DNA of 50,825 nucleotides from Parabacteroides sp. PF5-9 (GCF_029893105.1 NZ_JARXWG010000028.1:1-50825), one strand, 5' to 3'. Counted from the first letter of the stretch, positions 17,134-27,256 are shown. Notes: a model not told the origin generated them from the sequence alone. Translations and numbers: made by a program.

Positions 17134-17716
17134 TGAGTAATGTTTTCCAATTAGTAATTATTAAACCATGCGGGTTATTATCTGACCGGTTTACTGACCG
17201 AAGAAATCCCGTTGTTACAACTTTTCGTTTTAGAATGGAAGTTGCTCTTTCAATCCTTTGCGTCCCATAGAACGTAAATTGCGTTGCCTCATTAGAAATA
17301 TCAAGTAGAACGGAATCCGTCTTAATATTACAAAGCATTGAGTTGGCCAGTATTGAACGGTAATAACCTTGCTCTTTAAGATTATTATATTGCTTAAGAC
17401 CGCTTTCATCAATCAAATACATAGCTTTTCTCATATTTTCGTTTATGTATTCATCATCCGGAGGTAAAGTGAAAAACAGAGAATGAAACAATGAAACGTG
17501 TGATTTTGCTTCAACTTCAGCATTTTCTTCTACGTTAGTTCTTTGCACTAAGATTGGAACCCCGGCATCTAACACATATACATGTTTTCGTTCGTTTATT
17601 ATCAGTTTGAATGTAAAGAACAATGCAAAGCCAATAATTACTATACTTGTTAAGAAACTGCCTACTGAGACAGTTAATGCAAGCTTAATCTTATTTTCTA
17701 ATTTTTCTATCAACAT
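17096..17716 (-). CDS. traK: TraK (VirB8-like) conjugation protein
   Basis: The 206-residue protein has one N-terminal transmembrane helix (about 16-38) and a periplasmic VirB8-like domain with FHSLFFTLPPDDEYINENM, YRSILANSMLC and a C-terminal TTGFLRSVNRSDNNPHGLII. This is the pattern of Bacteroides TraK, an assembly factor of the channel. It starts 5 bases after traJ ends. Confidence 0.87.
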   Translation of the reverse strand: MLIEKLENKIKLALTVSVGSFLTSIVIIGFALFFTFKLIINERKHVYVLDAGVPILVQRTNVEENAEVEAKSHVSLFHSLFFTLPPDDEYINENMRKAMYLIDESGLKQYNNLKEQGYYRSILANSMLCNIKTDSVLLDISNEATQFTFYGTQRIERATSILKRKVVTTGFLRSVNRSDNNPHGLIITNWKTLLNEDIDITPKKIF

Positions 17717-17721
17717 AATAT

Positions 17722-18771
17722 TTATCCTTTTTTAGCTGCTGCACCTCCAACTTTTCCGACAGTCATGGCTGCTGCACCGACCATAGTAGCTACTGCCTGG
17801 TTAACTCCTGACGTTTGAACAATCCATGTAGAAACAACTGGTGTTGTAAGCATAGCAAAACCTCCTACTAAAGCTGTTACTGTAAAAATTGCTACATCTC
17901 CGGAACTAAAGCCGACATACATCATAAAGAACGCTTCATTTCCGAGTACTTTTTCTAATACCATTATTTCCTTTTCCAATCCCCATTCAAGCATAGCACA
18001 AGCTACACCTAAAATAATATATCCGATTGCTGAATATAAACATACACTTATATACCTACTTACCCAGTGTATCCAAGCATCTCGAAAGGCGGGTAGAACG
18101 CTCATAGCAAAAGCCAGCGGCCCGAGTATAACCATGACGGATGCAAAAACAATTTGAAGGAAAAAAACCACATAAACGCAAAACTGGAAGAAGATTATAA
18201 CTGTCCTTTCTATCAGTTGGACGAGTAAAAATTTAAGCTTTGATTGAACTAACAACCAAACACCGGCAATTTTTTTCCCAACCGCTTCTAAATCTATTCC
18301 AATCCAGGAAAGTATTTTATCTGAAATATTCCTGTTTTCATCTTCGGCTCTTTCAATTTCTAAAGATGTTTCTGTAAGTTTAATCGCCACACTATCAATC
18401 ATTGCATAACGTTTACGACTAAGGTTATCAACTTTATCGAGTTTATCGTAAAAATTACCTCTTGCTGTGTTGGTAATTACATTAAAAGGGTAATTTATAA
18501 TAGTCACTACCCCGTCTACTTTTGTTCCATTAGAAGTAACTCCACCCCAAAAAACGATTACTAATGTCAAAGCAAAAGGTCGCAATAAAGGCATAATTTC
18601 TAATTTCTTATCCCCAGTCATCATAGGGTACGCTTTAATAGCAAAATAAAGCAACATGAAGATACATGCTAAGGCCTGGGCATCTAAAACGAAAACCCCC
18701 ATATCTTGCATTGTCTTATTCCATAAACCATTGAATAGGTTTAAAATCTGTCTGTCAAATAGTTCATTCAT
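17722..18771 (-). CDS. traJ: TraJ (VirB6-like) multi-spanning membrane protein
   Basis: This 349-residue inner-membrane protein has about six to seven transmembrane helices, with the clearest ones at 29-46, 65-80, 180-215, 235-262 and 275-300. It matches Bacteroides TraJ, the polytopic channel component. The soluble loop around residues 110-165 is charged and coiled. It ends in a Gly/Ala-rich segment. It overlaps the upstream gene by 8 bp. Confidence 0.86.
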   Translation of the reverse strand: MNELFDRQILNLFNGLWNKTMQDMGVFVLDAQALACIFMLLYFAIKAYPMMTGDKKLEIMPLLRPFALTLVIVFWGGVTSNGTKVDGVVTIINYPFNVITNTARGNFYDKLDKVDNLSRKRYAMIDSVAIKLTETSLEIERAEDENRNISDKILSWIGIDLEAVGKKIAGVWLLVQSKLKFLLVQLIERTVIIFFQFCVYVVFFLQIVFASVMVILGPLAFAMSVLPAFRDAWIHWVSRYISVCLYSAIGYIILGVACAMLEWGLEKEIMVLEKVLGNEAFFMMYVGFSSGDVAIFTVTALVGGFAMLTTPVVSTWIVQTSGVNQAVATMVGAAAMTVGKVGGAAAKKG

Positions 18772-19399
18772 AATAGAAAGTTTCTAAATTTGCCGGTCTG
18801 CTTATTTCCTTCTGTGAATTGGCATATATAACATTCACAGAATGAGTTGAAGATATAAGTTTGCGCAAATCGTCTTCAAGCTTCTGATATGCTTTCCGCC
18901 TTTTTGCATTTTCCATATGTGAGTCTTTTATAATCTCTATATTTTTATCTATGCGGTCGTATTCATCATAAAAGGTATCTGTTATTTCACTATCCGCATA
19001 CTCACACATTTTTATAATATTCTTCTGCGCTTCACTTTTAAGAAAATCCAAATCTTCCTTTTTCAACAGGTATTCGGTATCAATGGTACGGTCGGCCAGT
19101 TTCTTCATTTCTTGTTCATACATGATACTTTCAGAATCATGTGATTCTTCCCATTTTTTCTCTGACAATGTAGTTGAAGCTACAGTCGGAGATAATTGAA
19201 AGGAAGTACGCCTATCAGTTCCTTTATAGCTATTGTGCAAAAAGGTGTAATACCAACGTGGGCGAAGTTTCCATTGTTGCCATACCATAGATTTAATTTG
19301 ATGGTTTCTATTGACATCCTCGGTCATCATGAAACCTTGTCCTTGAATATGGACTGTAATAAGCAATCCAAAAATCAAAAAAGTTAGTACTCGTCTCAT
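18764..19399 (-). CDS. Secreted conjugation-operon protein (DUF5045-like)
   Basis: The 211-residue product has a signal peptide (ending VHIQG) and the segment KSMVWQQWKLRPRWYYTFLH (residues about 36-55), then a coiled helical region (90-190). From memory this resembles the DUF5045 family found in Bacteroidota transfer operons, but I cannot confirm it. It lies between the TraI-like genes and traJ, with overlaps of 4 and 8 bp, so it is likely a periplasmic channel factor. Confidence 0.65.
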   Translation of the reverse strand: MRRVLTFLIFGLLITVHIQGQGFMMTEDVNRNHQIKSMVWQQWKLRPRWYYTFLHNSYKGTDRRTSFQLSPTVASTTLSEKKWEESHDSESIMYEQEMKKLADRTIDTEYLLKKEDLDFLKSEAQKNIIKMCEYADSEITDTFYDEYDRIDKNIEIIKDSHMENAKRRKAYQKLEDDLRKLISSTHSVNVIYANSQKEISRPANLETFYYE

Positions 19400-20067
19400 C
19401 GTCTTATTCCTTTATAATTATCTAATACATCTTGTGTAATTTGGCCGTTATCCACTGGATAGCCAAATACACCGGGTGCGAGAGTTTTTAGTATTCCATC
19501 TCTCCTGGCTGTCCGCATTTGACGGCATACAGAAAAAGCTAAAGTTTTCATACCTCTTAAATCTCTTATTACACCACGTAATAAGTCCATTCTCTGTGCC
19601 TTATCTAAAAGATTGTTTTCACTTCCAGTTGTGGCCGTCATAACATTATCCATCAGATTAAGAGTCATATTTATTAACTCCAACTCAGTCTTAACAGCAA
19701 CCATCAATAATTCGGGGTCAGCAGAAGCTATATCTACCATTTCCTGTTGGTACTTCACAACATCCTGGCAAAGACTATTAATTCTCATAACATCTCTTCC
19801 GTTACTCCTTAAAGCTTCTACGTCCATAAGAGAATCAAACAATTTATTCCTGGACAAATATACCTGAGCCACTTTTTCGGAGATAAGCTTATTGTAATCC
19901 CTGATACCGGCATAATCTCTTTCGATGGATTTTAAATACCCTGCTTGTACCCCATGATTACTTACTACCGCTTCTATCCCCTTTAAGTCCATTACTACAT
20001 AGTAAAACTGACTAAAACAATGACAGGAGCAAAACAGAGTAACAATAAGGATAAATGTTCGTTTCAT
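19396..20067 (-). CDS. TraI-like periplasmic conjugation protein, paralog 2
   Basis: The 223-residue protein has a signal peptide (ending CHCFS) and a helical body with the conserved segment SADPELLMVAVKTELELI (residues about 115-132), then ATTGSENNLLD and LRGMKTLAFSVCRQMRTAR near the C-terminus. Two paralogs are at 20064 and 44797. The place after TraG is that of TraI/TrbJ-type periplasmic proteins. It is joined to both neighbours by 4-bp overlaps. Confidence 0.72.
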   Translation of the reverse strand: MKRTFILIVTLFCSCHCFSQFYYVVMDLKGIEAVVSNHGVQAGYLKSIERDYAGIRDYNKLISEKVAQVYLSRNKLFDSLMDVEALRSNGRDVMRINSLCQDVVKYQQEMVDIASADPELLMVAVKTELELINMTLNLMDNVMTATTGSENNLLDKAQRMDLLRGVIRDLRGMKTLAFSVCRQMRTARRDGILKTLAPGVFGYPVDNGQITQDVLDNYKGIRR

Positions 20068-20744
20068 CTTTGTATTCCTGTTTTATAGTTGTTAAGAATT
20101 TCTTCTACTATTGTTTCTGTTTCTTGGCTTTCTACATAATTAAATTTATCCCAATTTATGTTTCCAATACTTTTTGCAACACCAAACCGGATAGCAGAAC
20201 GCAATTGTCTCCAAACAGAAAAAGCCAAACCTCTCATTACTTTTAATTCACTGAGTATATACTTTATCAAATCAGTTCTAAACTTATTGTTCATGAGATT
20301 AATGTCCGTACCTGTTGTTGCTACTACCAAATACTCAAATAGCTTTGTAGTTCGTTTAATTAATTCAAGTTCGGTTTGAGCAGCTATCAAAGTCAGACGT
20401 GGGTCTTCAAAAGCTAACTGTAGCATTTTTCTTTGATAGGTAATTACATCTTCTGAGACTTCGGTTATATATATTAAATCTTTCGCATTACTCAGAATGA
20501 GTTCCACGCTTTTGAGTGCTTTATATCCCTTTTCTTCTATTTCCCTTAACTGTTCAAGCCTATTTTCTATCTGTATATTTATGGCATAAAGCGCTCCTTC
20601 ATTCTCTTTAATTGATTTGAAACCGCTATATTGGGTTTTGTGTTGTGCCATAAAAGCCTCCATAGCACCAATATCCCAAACCCTCCATTGTGCAGATATA
20701 CCGCAAGGAATTAATAATAACATCAAAAGGAAAACTTTTTTCAT
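20064..20744 (-). CDS. TraI-like periplasmic conjugation protein, paralog 1
   Basis: The 226-residue product has a signal peptide (KVFLLMLLLIPCGISA) and a helical coiled body. It shares with the genes at 19396 and 44797 the segments EDPRLTLIAAQTELELIKRT, ATTGTDINLMNN and MRGLAFSVWRQLRSA. Such proteins are thought to help assemble the mating channel in the periplasm. It begins within the traG stop codon region, with a 4-bp overlap. Confidence 0.73.
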   Translation of the reverse strand: MKKVFLLMLLLIPCGISAQWRVWDIGAMEAFMAQHKTQYSGFKSIKENEGALYAINIQIENRLEQLREIEEKGYKALKSVELILSNAKDLIYITEVSEDVITYQRKMLQLAFEDPRLTLIAAQTELELIKRTTKLFEYLVVATTGTDINLMNNKFRTDLIKYILSELKVMRGLAFSVWRQLRSAIRFGVAKSIGNINWDKFNYVESQETETIVEEILNNYKTGIQR

Positions 20745-23485
20745 GACACTTTTCTTTTGCTATTAACAAATTCCATTAAACTTATACCTGAATCCGTATA
20801 ATCATAAACTATTCTTCTGACAGCAGCCTCAAAACCTTCAATTTGATTGACAGATATTTGATGAGACACATAAAACTTAAATAAATCACTATTAATCAAA
20901 TCGCAAAATTCATTAAGTAACAATTTTGATTCTCTGTATAAAGCTAAAAACCTTTCTATTGTCTTGTCATATGCAGGGTATTGGGCTTTGAATGTATTTA
21001 AGGCATCTTTTTCTTTCCGTTCTGTTGTATAAACCATATATTCCTCTAAACTTACTTCAAACCCAAATATTTCCCCTTGTGTTCCTCTTCTCATATATCC
21101 CTCTTTGAACTTGCTTCTACCGTTTTTATTATCTAACTGATTGATGGTAAAAATCTTTCTCTGTTCGACAGGAGAAAGGGATAAAAGTTCAGCTATTTCT
21201 TGATAATTATCTTTGAATTTTGCCTGGTCGAGTAAAATAACACAGTCGGAATTATTAATAATAGATTTCTTAACCACGTCGTTTTGAATAATATCTTCGA
21301 GTTCCTGTGTAACAACTATTGCTTCACCATAAAATTTACGAACAGTTTTATATAGGTAAAGAATATATCCGGCCATCAATGGAGAAGCAATTGCTTTCCA
21401 GGCTTCTTCAATTATAAGAACCTTACGATTTTTTTTCAAGCGCATTTTTTGAAGAAATACATCCATTATAACTAATGTTACAATTGGAAACAGTTGCGGA
21501 TGTTCTTTTATGGCATCAATTTCAAAGACAATAAACTGTTCTTCAAAAAGTGATTTTTCCATTTGGTTATTTAACGTATGCTCAAACTCCCCTCCAACAT
21601 AATAGCTTTCAAGCAAGAAGCAGAACTGGTCTATATCAAATGATACTTTCTTTTCTGCACTTATAACCGGTATTCTTTCTTTAGCGAACTCAAAGAATGT
21701 ATTAAAACTTAGCTTCTTAACTATTGACGTTCCGTAATGCTTTTTAAGTAATTCATCTTGTTCACGTATAAACTCGTCAATTTGTGTCTCTAAAACTTCA
21801 AGGGTAGGAGTTTCTTCATCATGAAATTCTTCTGCTTCCCAGTCGTTTATCATTCTTTGTCTGATTTGATTTTTTTCAAGTTCAGACAATCCATAACCGC
21901 CTTGTCCGGCAAAATAATTAGAATAATACTCTTTGATAACTATGGTAATAAACCGTAATTCTACTTGAGAAGCCTCCCCTCCTGCTCCTTTCCAAAGAAG
22001 TATTATAAGGTTTTTCAGAAAATCTACTTTTTCTAAATTATATTCATTCCTACTTATAAGGAATGGATTCATAGTTATTGGTTTTTCCTCTGTATAAGTT
22101 ATATAGGTTGCCTTATAATAATCACTCAGACCACTATACGAATTACCAGTATCAACGATAACAACATCAGAACCATTTTCAATATACCCTCTTACCATAT
22201 GGTTGGTTGTAAAACTTTTTCCTGAACCACTCGGGCCAAGAATAAATTTATTCCTGTTATTACATTTACCAGTAGCGACCATAAGGTCACTTGGGTCAAT
22301 TGCAATCGGCACACCTCTACGGTCAGTAAAGTTCATTTGGAATTGGGAAATCTCATCTTTTGGCATCCGTTCTTTAAACAAAAGGCACACGGCCGCATCA
22401 GAAGTAAGAAGGAACTTATCATAATCCTTAAGTTCATATGTATTTCCAGGAAAAGCAGCACGAAATAATTCATATTGGTTGTAAGCCTGTTTTGATACTA
22501 TAATATTACTTTCAAAAAGAGAACTTTCAACATAATTGTAGGCTTTATCCAAATTTTGTCTACCGGCTATAATTATATCGAAATGAGAATAAACAAACAT
22601 TTGCCCCTCTCTTGCAGTATCAACCATAACAGAATCTATATCTTCAACTGACATGTCATTATCAGGGTCAGGCATACTTGTATGTTTCTTTCTTTTTGCA
22701 GTAAGATTGTTTAGAGTGCTTCTTTGATTGGGTATTAAAATCATTTGGTTATAAACAACTGTATCAGCCTCCGGAACCTTTAACATAAAATCGAAAATAT
22801 CTACTGGAAACATACTCCCATTTATGTTTATTTCCTTCAATGGCTTTATAGTATTTGGCACTTCCACCAATTCTATATCAACAAGAGATATGCACTTGAC
22901 ATATCTATCCCCTATCATTAGATGGTCTTTTGCCGAATCGAAATTGTCAATCTCAATGGAATCGGAAGAAAAAGATAGGCCACAATATTTATAAACATAG
23001 TTATAAATCTGTTTTTTCTTCAGAGCCCGTACACTTATATCCTTATTTTTGAGAAAATCTATTACCTTATTTACATTAGTAATAAAGGCTTTAAACTTTG
23101 TCTTATCAAATGAAAACAGACGAGATTTATTAACTTCACAAGTAATAATCAAATAAGTTTTCAAATCAACGTAGTTTCTTCCATTGAAATGGTTGAAATA
23201 AGATTTTGTTAAGAAACTGGCCGACCGGGTATCTTTTTTAAAAGACTTGTTACAGAAAATATCCTGCTTCTGTAAACTATAGCCTGCCCCTAAAATTTTT
23301 ATGATATTTGTAAATACAAAATGAAAATTATAGTATTCGTCCTTATCAGCACAATATTGTTGAATAGGATTCTCTATTTGTAATACAACTGAATAGTTTC
23401 CCAATTTGTCATATAACAAACAAAAGCCGTTTGTTTCATCAATGCCTATATAAGGTGGTTCAAATACTTTTTTCTTACTTGCCAT
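20741..23485 (-). CDS. traG: TraG (VirB4-like) conjugation ATPase
   Basis: This 914-residue ATPase powers channel assembly at the inner membrane. Walker A GPSGSGKSF is at residues 417-425 and the Walker B segment LIIEEAWKAI is near 690. The N-terminal part fits VirB4/TraG proteins in the Bacteroides transfer region. An in-frame TTG at 23491 exists; the ATG at 23485 is preferred and overlaps traF by 11 bp. The two TraI-like genes follow with 4-bp overlaps. Confidence 0.93.
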   Translation of the reverse strand: MASKKKVFEPPYIGIDETNGFCLLYDKLGNYSVVLQIENPIQQYCADKDEYYNFHFVFTNIIKILGAGYSLQKQDIFCNKSFKKDTRSASFLTKSYFNHFNGRNYVDLKTYLIITCEVNKSRLFSFDKTKFKAFITNVNKVIDFLKNKDISVRALKKKQIYNYVYKYCGLSFSSDSIEIDNFDSAKDHLMIGDRYVKCISLVDIELVEVPNTIKPLKEININGSMFPVDIFDFMLKVPEADTVVYNQMILIPNQRSTLNNLTAKRKKHTSMPDPDNDMSVEDIDSVMVDTAREGQMFVYSHFDIIIAGRQNLDKAYNYVESSLFESNIIVSKQAYNQYELFRAAFPGNTYELKDYDKFLLTSDAAVCLLFKERMPKDEISQFQMNFTDRRGVPIAIDPSDLMVATGKCNNRNKFILGPSGSGKSFTTNHMVRGYIENGSDVVIVDTGNSYSGLSDYYKATYITYTEEKPITMNPFLISRNEYNLEKVDFLKNLIILLWKGAGGEASQVELRFITIVIKEYYSNYFAGQGGYGLSELEKNQIRQRMINDWEAEEFHDEETPTLEVLETQIDEFIREQDELLKKHYGTSIVKKLSFNTFFEFAKERIPVISAEKKVSFDIDQFCFLLESYYVGGEFEHTLNNQMEKSLFEEQFIVFEIDAIKEHPQLFPIVTLVIMDVFLQKMRLKKNRKVLIIEEAWKAIASPLMAGYILYLYKTVRKFYGEAIVVTQELEDIIQNDVVKKSIINNSDCVILLDQAKFKDNYQEIAELLSLSPVEQRKIFTINQLDNKNGRSKFKEGYMRRGTQGEIFGFEVSLEEYMVYTTERKEKDALNTFKAQYPAYDKTIERFLALYRESKLLLNEFCDLINSDLFKFYVSHQISVNQIEGFEAAVRRIVYDYTDSGISLMEFVNSKRKVS

Positions 23486-23762
23486 TATCAAACAAATTTT
23501 TTACTATATAAATACATTCCTTCTTGTCTTTTTTGTAGATACCGCCTTTCTGCAACATTGCAGAAACAAAAAGGCCACCGAACACAACAAGAACCAAGGT
23601 AAATCCCCCCATTAAAAAATTTACGGTAGTGGAAACAATAACACAAGCTAAAAGGCCTCCTACCATACTGCCAAAACCAAAATATATATATTTCCCTTTG
23701 AAGCCTCTAAATACAAGGGGTCTTTGCAACCCCTTGTACATTTGAAATTCTTTATCTGCCAT
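23475..23762 (-). CDS. traF: TraF (DUF4133, VirB3-like) protein
   Basis: The 95-residue protein begins MADKEFQMYKGLQRPLVFRG, the DUF4133 signature, followed by two transmembrane helices and a basic end (YKKDKKECIYIVKNLF). It is the VirB3-like partner of TraG. The ATG at 23762 lies 1 base after traE; a TTG at 23774 would run into traE. Confidence 0.88.
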   Translation of the reverse strand: MADKEFQMYKGLQRPLVFRGFKGKYIYFGFGSMVGGLLACVIVSTTVNFLMGGFTLVLVVFGGLFVSAMLQKGGIYKKDKKECIYIVKNLFDNGK

Positions 23763-23763
23763 A

Positions 23764-24081
23764 TTAAACGCCAAAGAATGCTTTAATTATTACACCTGAT
23801 ACAATCAGGAAAATACAAGAGCCCATCCAACCCATAACGGCCTTTTGAACGTCTTGGTCACCTGAGTTCCATTTAATGTAACAACGAATTGCTCCGACAA
23901 ATCCAACTACTGCACCAACCACAAGAACTAATGTTCCTATTGGGTCTATGTACGTTGAAATTTCCGAAGTAGCTGCGTCAATACCGGCTACTCCCTGAGC
24001 GAACAAAGCATTTGTAGCACAAAACATAGTTGCTACCAACAGTAAGAATTTCTGTTGTAATCTGAAAGTTTTCTCCTTCAT
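23764..24081 (-). CDS. traE: TraE (DUF4134, VirB2-like) pilin-type protein
   Basis: The 105-residue product has an N-terminal signal segment (LLVATMFCATNALFAQG), and two hydrophobic helices around IGTLVLVVGAVVGFVGAI and SCIFLIVSGVIIKAFFG with YIKWNSGDQDVQKAVMGW between them. This is the DUF4134 pattern, considered the VirB2-like pilus subunit. It is followed after 1 base by traF. Confidence 0.88.
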   Translation of the reverse strand: MKEKTFRLQQKFLLLVATMFCATNALFAQGVAGIDAATSEISTYIDPIGTLVLVVGAVVGFVGAIRCYIKWNSGDQDVQKAVMGWMGSCIFLIVSGVIIKAFFGV

Positions 24082-24114
24082 GATAAAAAAAAATTAAGTT
24101 TGGAAAAAAAGTTA

Positions 24115-24471
24115 TTAAAAGTGAATTGAGCTCATTAATACAGAAACATCTCCACGTATTTCGCTTAACATATCTGGGGTAACTGCAAACCCTTGATGTT
24201 CTATGTTTCCTACCGAAATAGAAGAAGATGATGCCACCTGTTTATCCGTCATTGTTTTTTTTTTTACTTCTGTATATTCATCGTTAACGTCCACAGTTTC
24301 ATCTTCAATGAAAGAACTGCTACCTCCTTTCCCATTCATTTCAAAACTGACAGCATCACCGCTTTTGGTTGATTTGGCCTTTGCTTTTATAGTATCCCAA
24401 AGTACCATACCAACATAATAGAAAAAGTAAAGCGTGCATAATACGACAACAAATTTTCCAAATGACATCAT
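24115..24471 (-). CDS. TraD-position membrane-anchored protein
   Basis: The 118-residue protein has one N-terminal transmembrane helix (about 6-25) and an unstructured Ser/Glu-rich rest, ending with VTPDMLSEIRGDVSVLMSSI. It lies just upstream of traE, where Bacteroides elements have TraC/TraD. Family identity is weak; its membership in the operon is clear from spacing. ATG codons at 24471 and 24468 are both possible. Confidence 0.6.
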   Translation of the reverse strand: MMSFGKFVVVLCTLYFFYYVGMVLWDTIKAKAKSTKSGDAVSFEMNGKGGSSSFIEDETVDVNDEYTEVKKKTMTDKQVASSSSISVGNIEHQGFAVTPDMLSEIRGDVSVLMSSIHF

Positions 24472-24495
24472 AATTGCTTCTATTATTATAAGTTA

Positions 24496-24987
24496 TTAAA
24501 GATATTTGTTAGAGCGCATGAGATTCTTGATAATCATACTATTTTTATTTATCCACTGTTCCAAAATAAAAGAAATCAACTTCATCGAATCAACACCGGT
24601 TGCAGTCTTAATTAACGCAAATATTTCTTTTACTTCCTTATCAACATACACATATGTTTTAGCATCATAATCGCCACTCTTAGCGCCTGACAAACAATTC
24701 ACAAATTCTTCTTTAGCTTCTTTTGTAATCTCATCTGAAAGAGGGATTCCTCTTAGAAGAGTTTCAAAATCATTACTTTCAAATTCTTCTTTTTCTGAGG
24801 GAAAAATTTCAGGTGTAATAGTATCATCTTCATTGGCATCTCCTGTATTAACGGGTTCTACTTTTACATTCTGATTAGTTAAATTAGTCTCCTCATTCAA
24901 TTCTCCTTTAGCTGCCAAAGCAAGCTTAGCTAAAGTACCACTTCGACTACCTTGTGGCTTTGTCTCTTTTTTATTATCTTTATTCAT
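24496..24987 (-). CDS. TraB-like DUF3408 protein
   Basis: The 163-residue protein has a disordered N-terminal half rich in Asn, Thr and Glu and a structured C-terminal part (about 105-163) with YVYVDKEVKEIFALIKTATG and SFILEQWINKNSMIIKNL, the DUF3408 pattern with an RHH-like fold. In Bacteroides elements this protein follows TraA and may bind DNA or work with the ParA-like ATPase. Confidence 0.7.
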   Translation of the reverse strand: MNKDNKKETKPQGSRSGTLAKLALAAKGELNEETNLTNQNVKVEPVNTGDANEDDTITPEIFPSEKEEFESNDFETLLRGIPLSDEITKEAKEEFVNCLSGAKSGDYDAKTYVYVDKEVKEIFALIKTATGVDSMKLISFILEQWINKNSMIIKNLMRSNKYL

Positions 24988-25038
24988 CGCAAATATACAC
25001 TATATAATTAAACAACCAAATAAATACTCATGATTTAA

Positions 25039-25671
25039 TTAAAATGTTAATATTTTTCCCTGTTCTATTAACGTATCGAAAGGTAATTTCACTACTTTTT
25101 CAGCCTCACTGCCTATTTCCAAAGTGCTTCCTCTTTCGAAAATTACCCTATCAGGTATCTCGTCCAAAACAATACCCCAATTTGAGAAAACCTCATTCAC
25201 TTGTTCTTTGGTATCATATTTTGCCGAAGATTTAATTCTATTAGGTAAGAAGAAAAGTTTTCCAGGTACTTTCAATTTCTGAAGTACCATTCCAAATGTT
25301 ATAGTACTTTCTACCGTATTATAATCATAAGCAAAAGGAATAACTATAATATCTGCATTCATCAGAATATGTATCAAATTATCATCATCCAGTTTCCCTG
25401 GGAAATCAATTAACAATATTGCATTTTCTACCTGGCTTACATTCTCAATTATCTTTGGTATTTCTTCTGCTTCAGCCTTTATAACTTCATACAATATCTC
25501 GTTATCAGGGAAAGTTTTCTTATCGTCTTCCCGCCTGTCATAAAAAGAACCCTGAAAGTCAGTATCAATTGCCAGTAACTCTACCCCTTTTGTAGCCAAA
25601 TAATTGGCTAATTGAATACTTACGGTAGTTTTACCGCATCCACCTTTTTGATTTGCTACTAATATTACCAT
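25039..25671 (-). CDS. traA: ParA-type ATPase (TraA)
   Basis: The 210-residue cytoplasmic ATPase has the deviant Walker A KGGCGKTT (residues 9-16), AIDTDFQGS (switch region) and LIDFPGKLDD. It heads the transfer operon, as TraA does in Bacteroides conjugative elements, and may also serve plasmid partition together with the DUF3408 protein. It lies 25 bases after the relaxase gene and may share its transcript. Confidence 0.9.
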   Translation of the reverse strand: MVILVANQKGGCGKTTVSIQLANYLATKGVELLAIDTDFQGSFYDRREDDKKTFPDNEILYEVIKAEAEEIPKIIENVSQVENAILLIDFPGKLDDDNLIHILMNADIIVIPFAYDYNTVESTITFGMVLQKLKVPGKLFFLPNRIKSSAKYDTKEQVNEVFSNWGIVLDEIPDRVIFERGSTLEIGSEAEKVVKLPFDTLIEQGKILTF

Positions 25672-25696
25672 ACATTTAATTATTAAAGATTAATAT

Positions 25697-27256
25697 TTAG
25701 TTATTATCACTATCACTGTCTCCGCCTCTTCTCCTTCTTCTTCTGTCTTGCTCACCGTTTCCGGCTTTATATGAAGAGAAAATACTTATTATAATATTCC
25801 CTATGTTACTCCTGGGTGAACGATAGATACTCTTATCTATATTTTTCTTTACATCTATATTATTTCGATTTTCTAAGCCTATTGCTTCTCCTTGGTACTT
25901 CTTTAGAATATCTGTACAGTTATAGACTCTCTTATTAGAACTGTCTACTATAAAGGAGTTATTTCCTGATTTTAAAAATTTCAAATTTTGGGCTTCCAAA
26001 GTACTTGTAAGGTCAAGCCGATTATTTAAAGTTGAATTAATAATATCTTCATATATCTTTGCTTCAGTCCTATTCATTTGCACAAATGCCAAATCACTTG
26101 ACTTAACATAGAAAAGTTTAGCTAATTCTTTAATATCAGTTTCAGATGAACAAGAAAACTTACTCGCTTCATAAAGTCTTGTATTATATTTAATACGTTT
26201 CAACAATGCTTCATCAATCTGTTTAACCGAAGAAAGATTTCTCTTCAAAGAAATTTTTCCATTCCAATTAAGGTTAAAGCCAACCTTAGCTAGTTCTTTT
26301 TTAAAACTATGGAAGTCTTGGGTAGTATCTAACGAAAGAGTATTCATAAGGTCATTTAATATATTTAGTTTATCATCTGCCTTTGGTTGTTTGAGAAGAT
26401 TTTTAAGAGGAAAAATTTCGCTTCCTTTAAAAACATTTTTTTGGGCATGGTCTATAACACTATATCCATAAGGTTTATCATGTCCTTTTGCTTTATGGTA
26501 AATAATTTCTACCCCAAACTTTTTTTTCATGAACTCCGAAAATTCTTTAGCATCCATGCCTGGTGCGTATTTAGAAAATACCGCTTTCAGTTGACTAACC
26601 CTATTCTTATCAGTATTATAATTAGTACACTTATTTAATATTTCATCTTTTGAGAGACGGTTACAAACGGTCCCGTTCTTAATGACGAGTAACTCATTGT
26701 CTTTTTCTCTAACTTGCCAGTTCATAGATTCCAGAATCATTTTAGCCTGGGCAATAGAAGAAAAATTATACTCAAAAAATCTACCTATATCCTCTTTAGA
26801 AGAGTGTGCTAAATCAAGACCCATAATCTGATTCATACATGTCACTGCACGTTTACCTTCAAAGCTTGGATTAACCCGACTTCCATCAGGACGGACACGA
26901 GAACTTATTATATGAATATGACTATTAGCAGTATCACCATGATAATAAATTAAAAAAGGTTGTTCAGAATACCCCATAAGAGACATCCACTTTTTTCCTA
27001 TATCTGTTAGTTCTTCCGGAGAATAAGATTTTCCCTCACACGAAATCGCAGCATGAAACTGTCGATTTTTTATTCTATCATTTGTATTACATAACCTCTC
27101 AAGATAAGAAACATAAAATGATTCTGGCATTTTTACATTACCAGCAACGGAAAAATTTTCCGCTCCCATGAATACTCCTTGACCGGTATCTATTTTTTTT
27201 TCACTATATCCTATACCACCAAAGGTTGAAGTAGGTTTTAAGACTTTTGCAATCAT
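25697..27256 (-). CDS. mobB: Relaxase (MobB-type mobilisation nuclease)
   Basis: This 519-residue relaxase nicks oriT and pilots the transferred strand. The metal-binding histidines are visible as HGDTANSHIHI (His106, His113, His115), and Tyr17 (GIGYSEKK) is a candidate nicking residue. The layout matches Bacteroidota MobB relaxases. The C-terminus is very basic and then acidic (RRRRRRGG, DSDSD). A perfect promoter lies at 27322-27353. The accessory gene at 27586 is upstream and separately transcribed. Confidence 0.9.
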   Translation of the reverse strand: MIAKVLKPTSTFGGIGYSEKKIDTGQGVFMGAENFSVAGNVKMPESFYVSYLERLCNTNDRIKNRQFHAAISCEGKSYSPEELTDIGKKWMSLMGYSEQPFLIYYHGDTANSHIHIISSRVRPDGSRVNPSFEGKRAVTCMNQIMGLDLAHSSKEDIGRFFEYNFSSIAQAKMILESMNWQVREKDNELLVIKNGTVCNRLSKDEILNKCTNYNTDKNRVSQLKAVFSKYAPGMDAKEFSEFMKKKFGVEIIYHKAKGHDKPYGYSVIDHAQKNVFKGSEIFPLKNLLKQPKADDKLNILNDLMNTLSLDTTQDFHSFKKELAKVGFNLNWNGKISLKRNLSSVKQIDEALLKRIKYNTRLYEASKFSCSSETDIKELAKLFYVKSSDLAFVQMNRTEAKIYEDIINSTLNNRLDLTSTLEAQNLKFLKSGNNSFIVDSSNKRVYNCTDILKKYQGEAIGLENRNNIDVKKNIDKSIYRSPRSNIGNIIISIFSSYKAGNGEQDRRRRRRGGDSDSDNN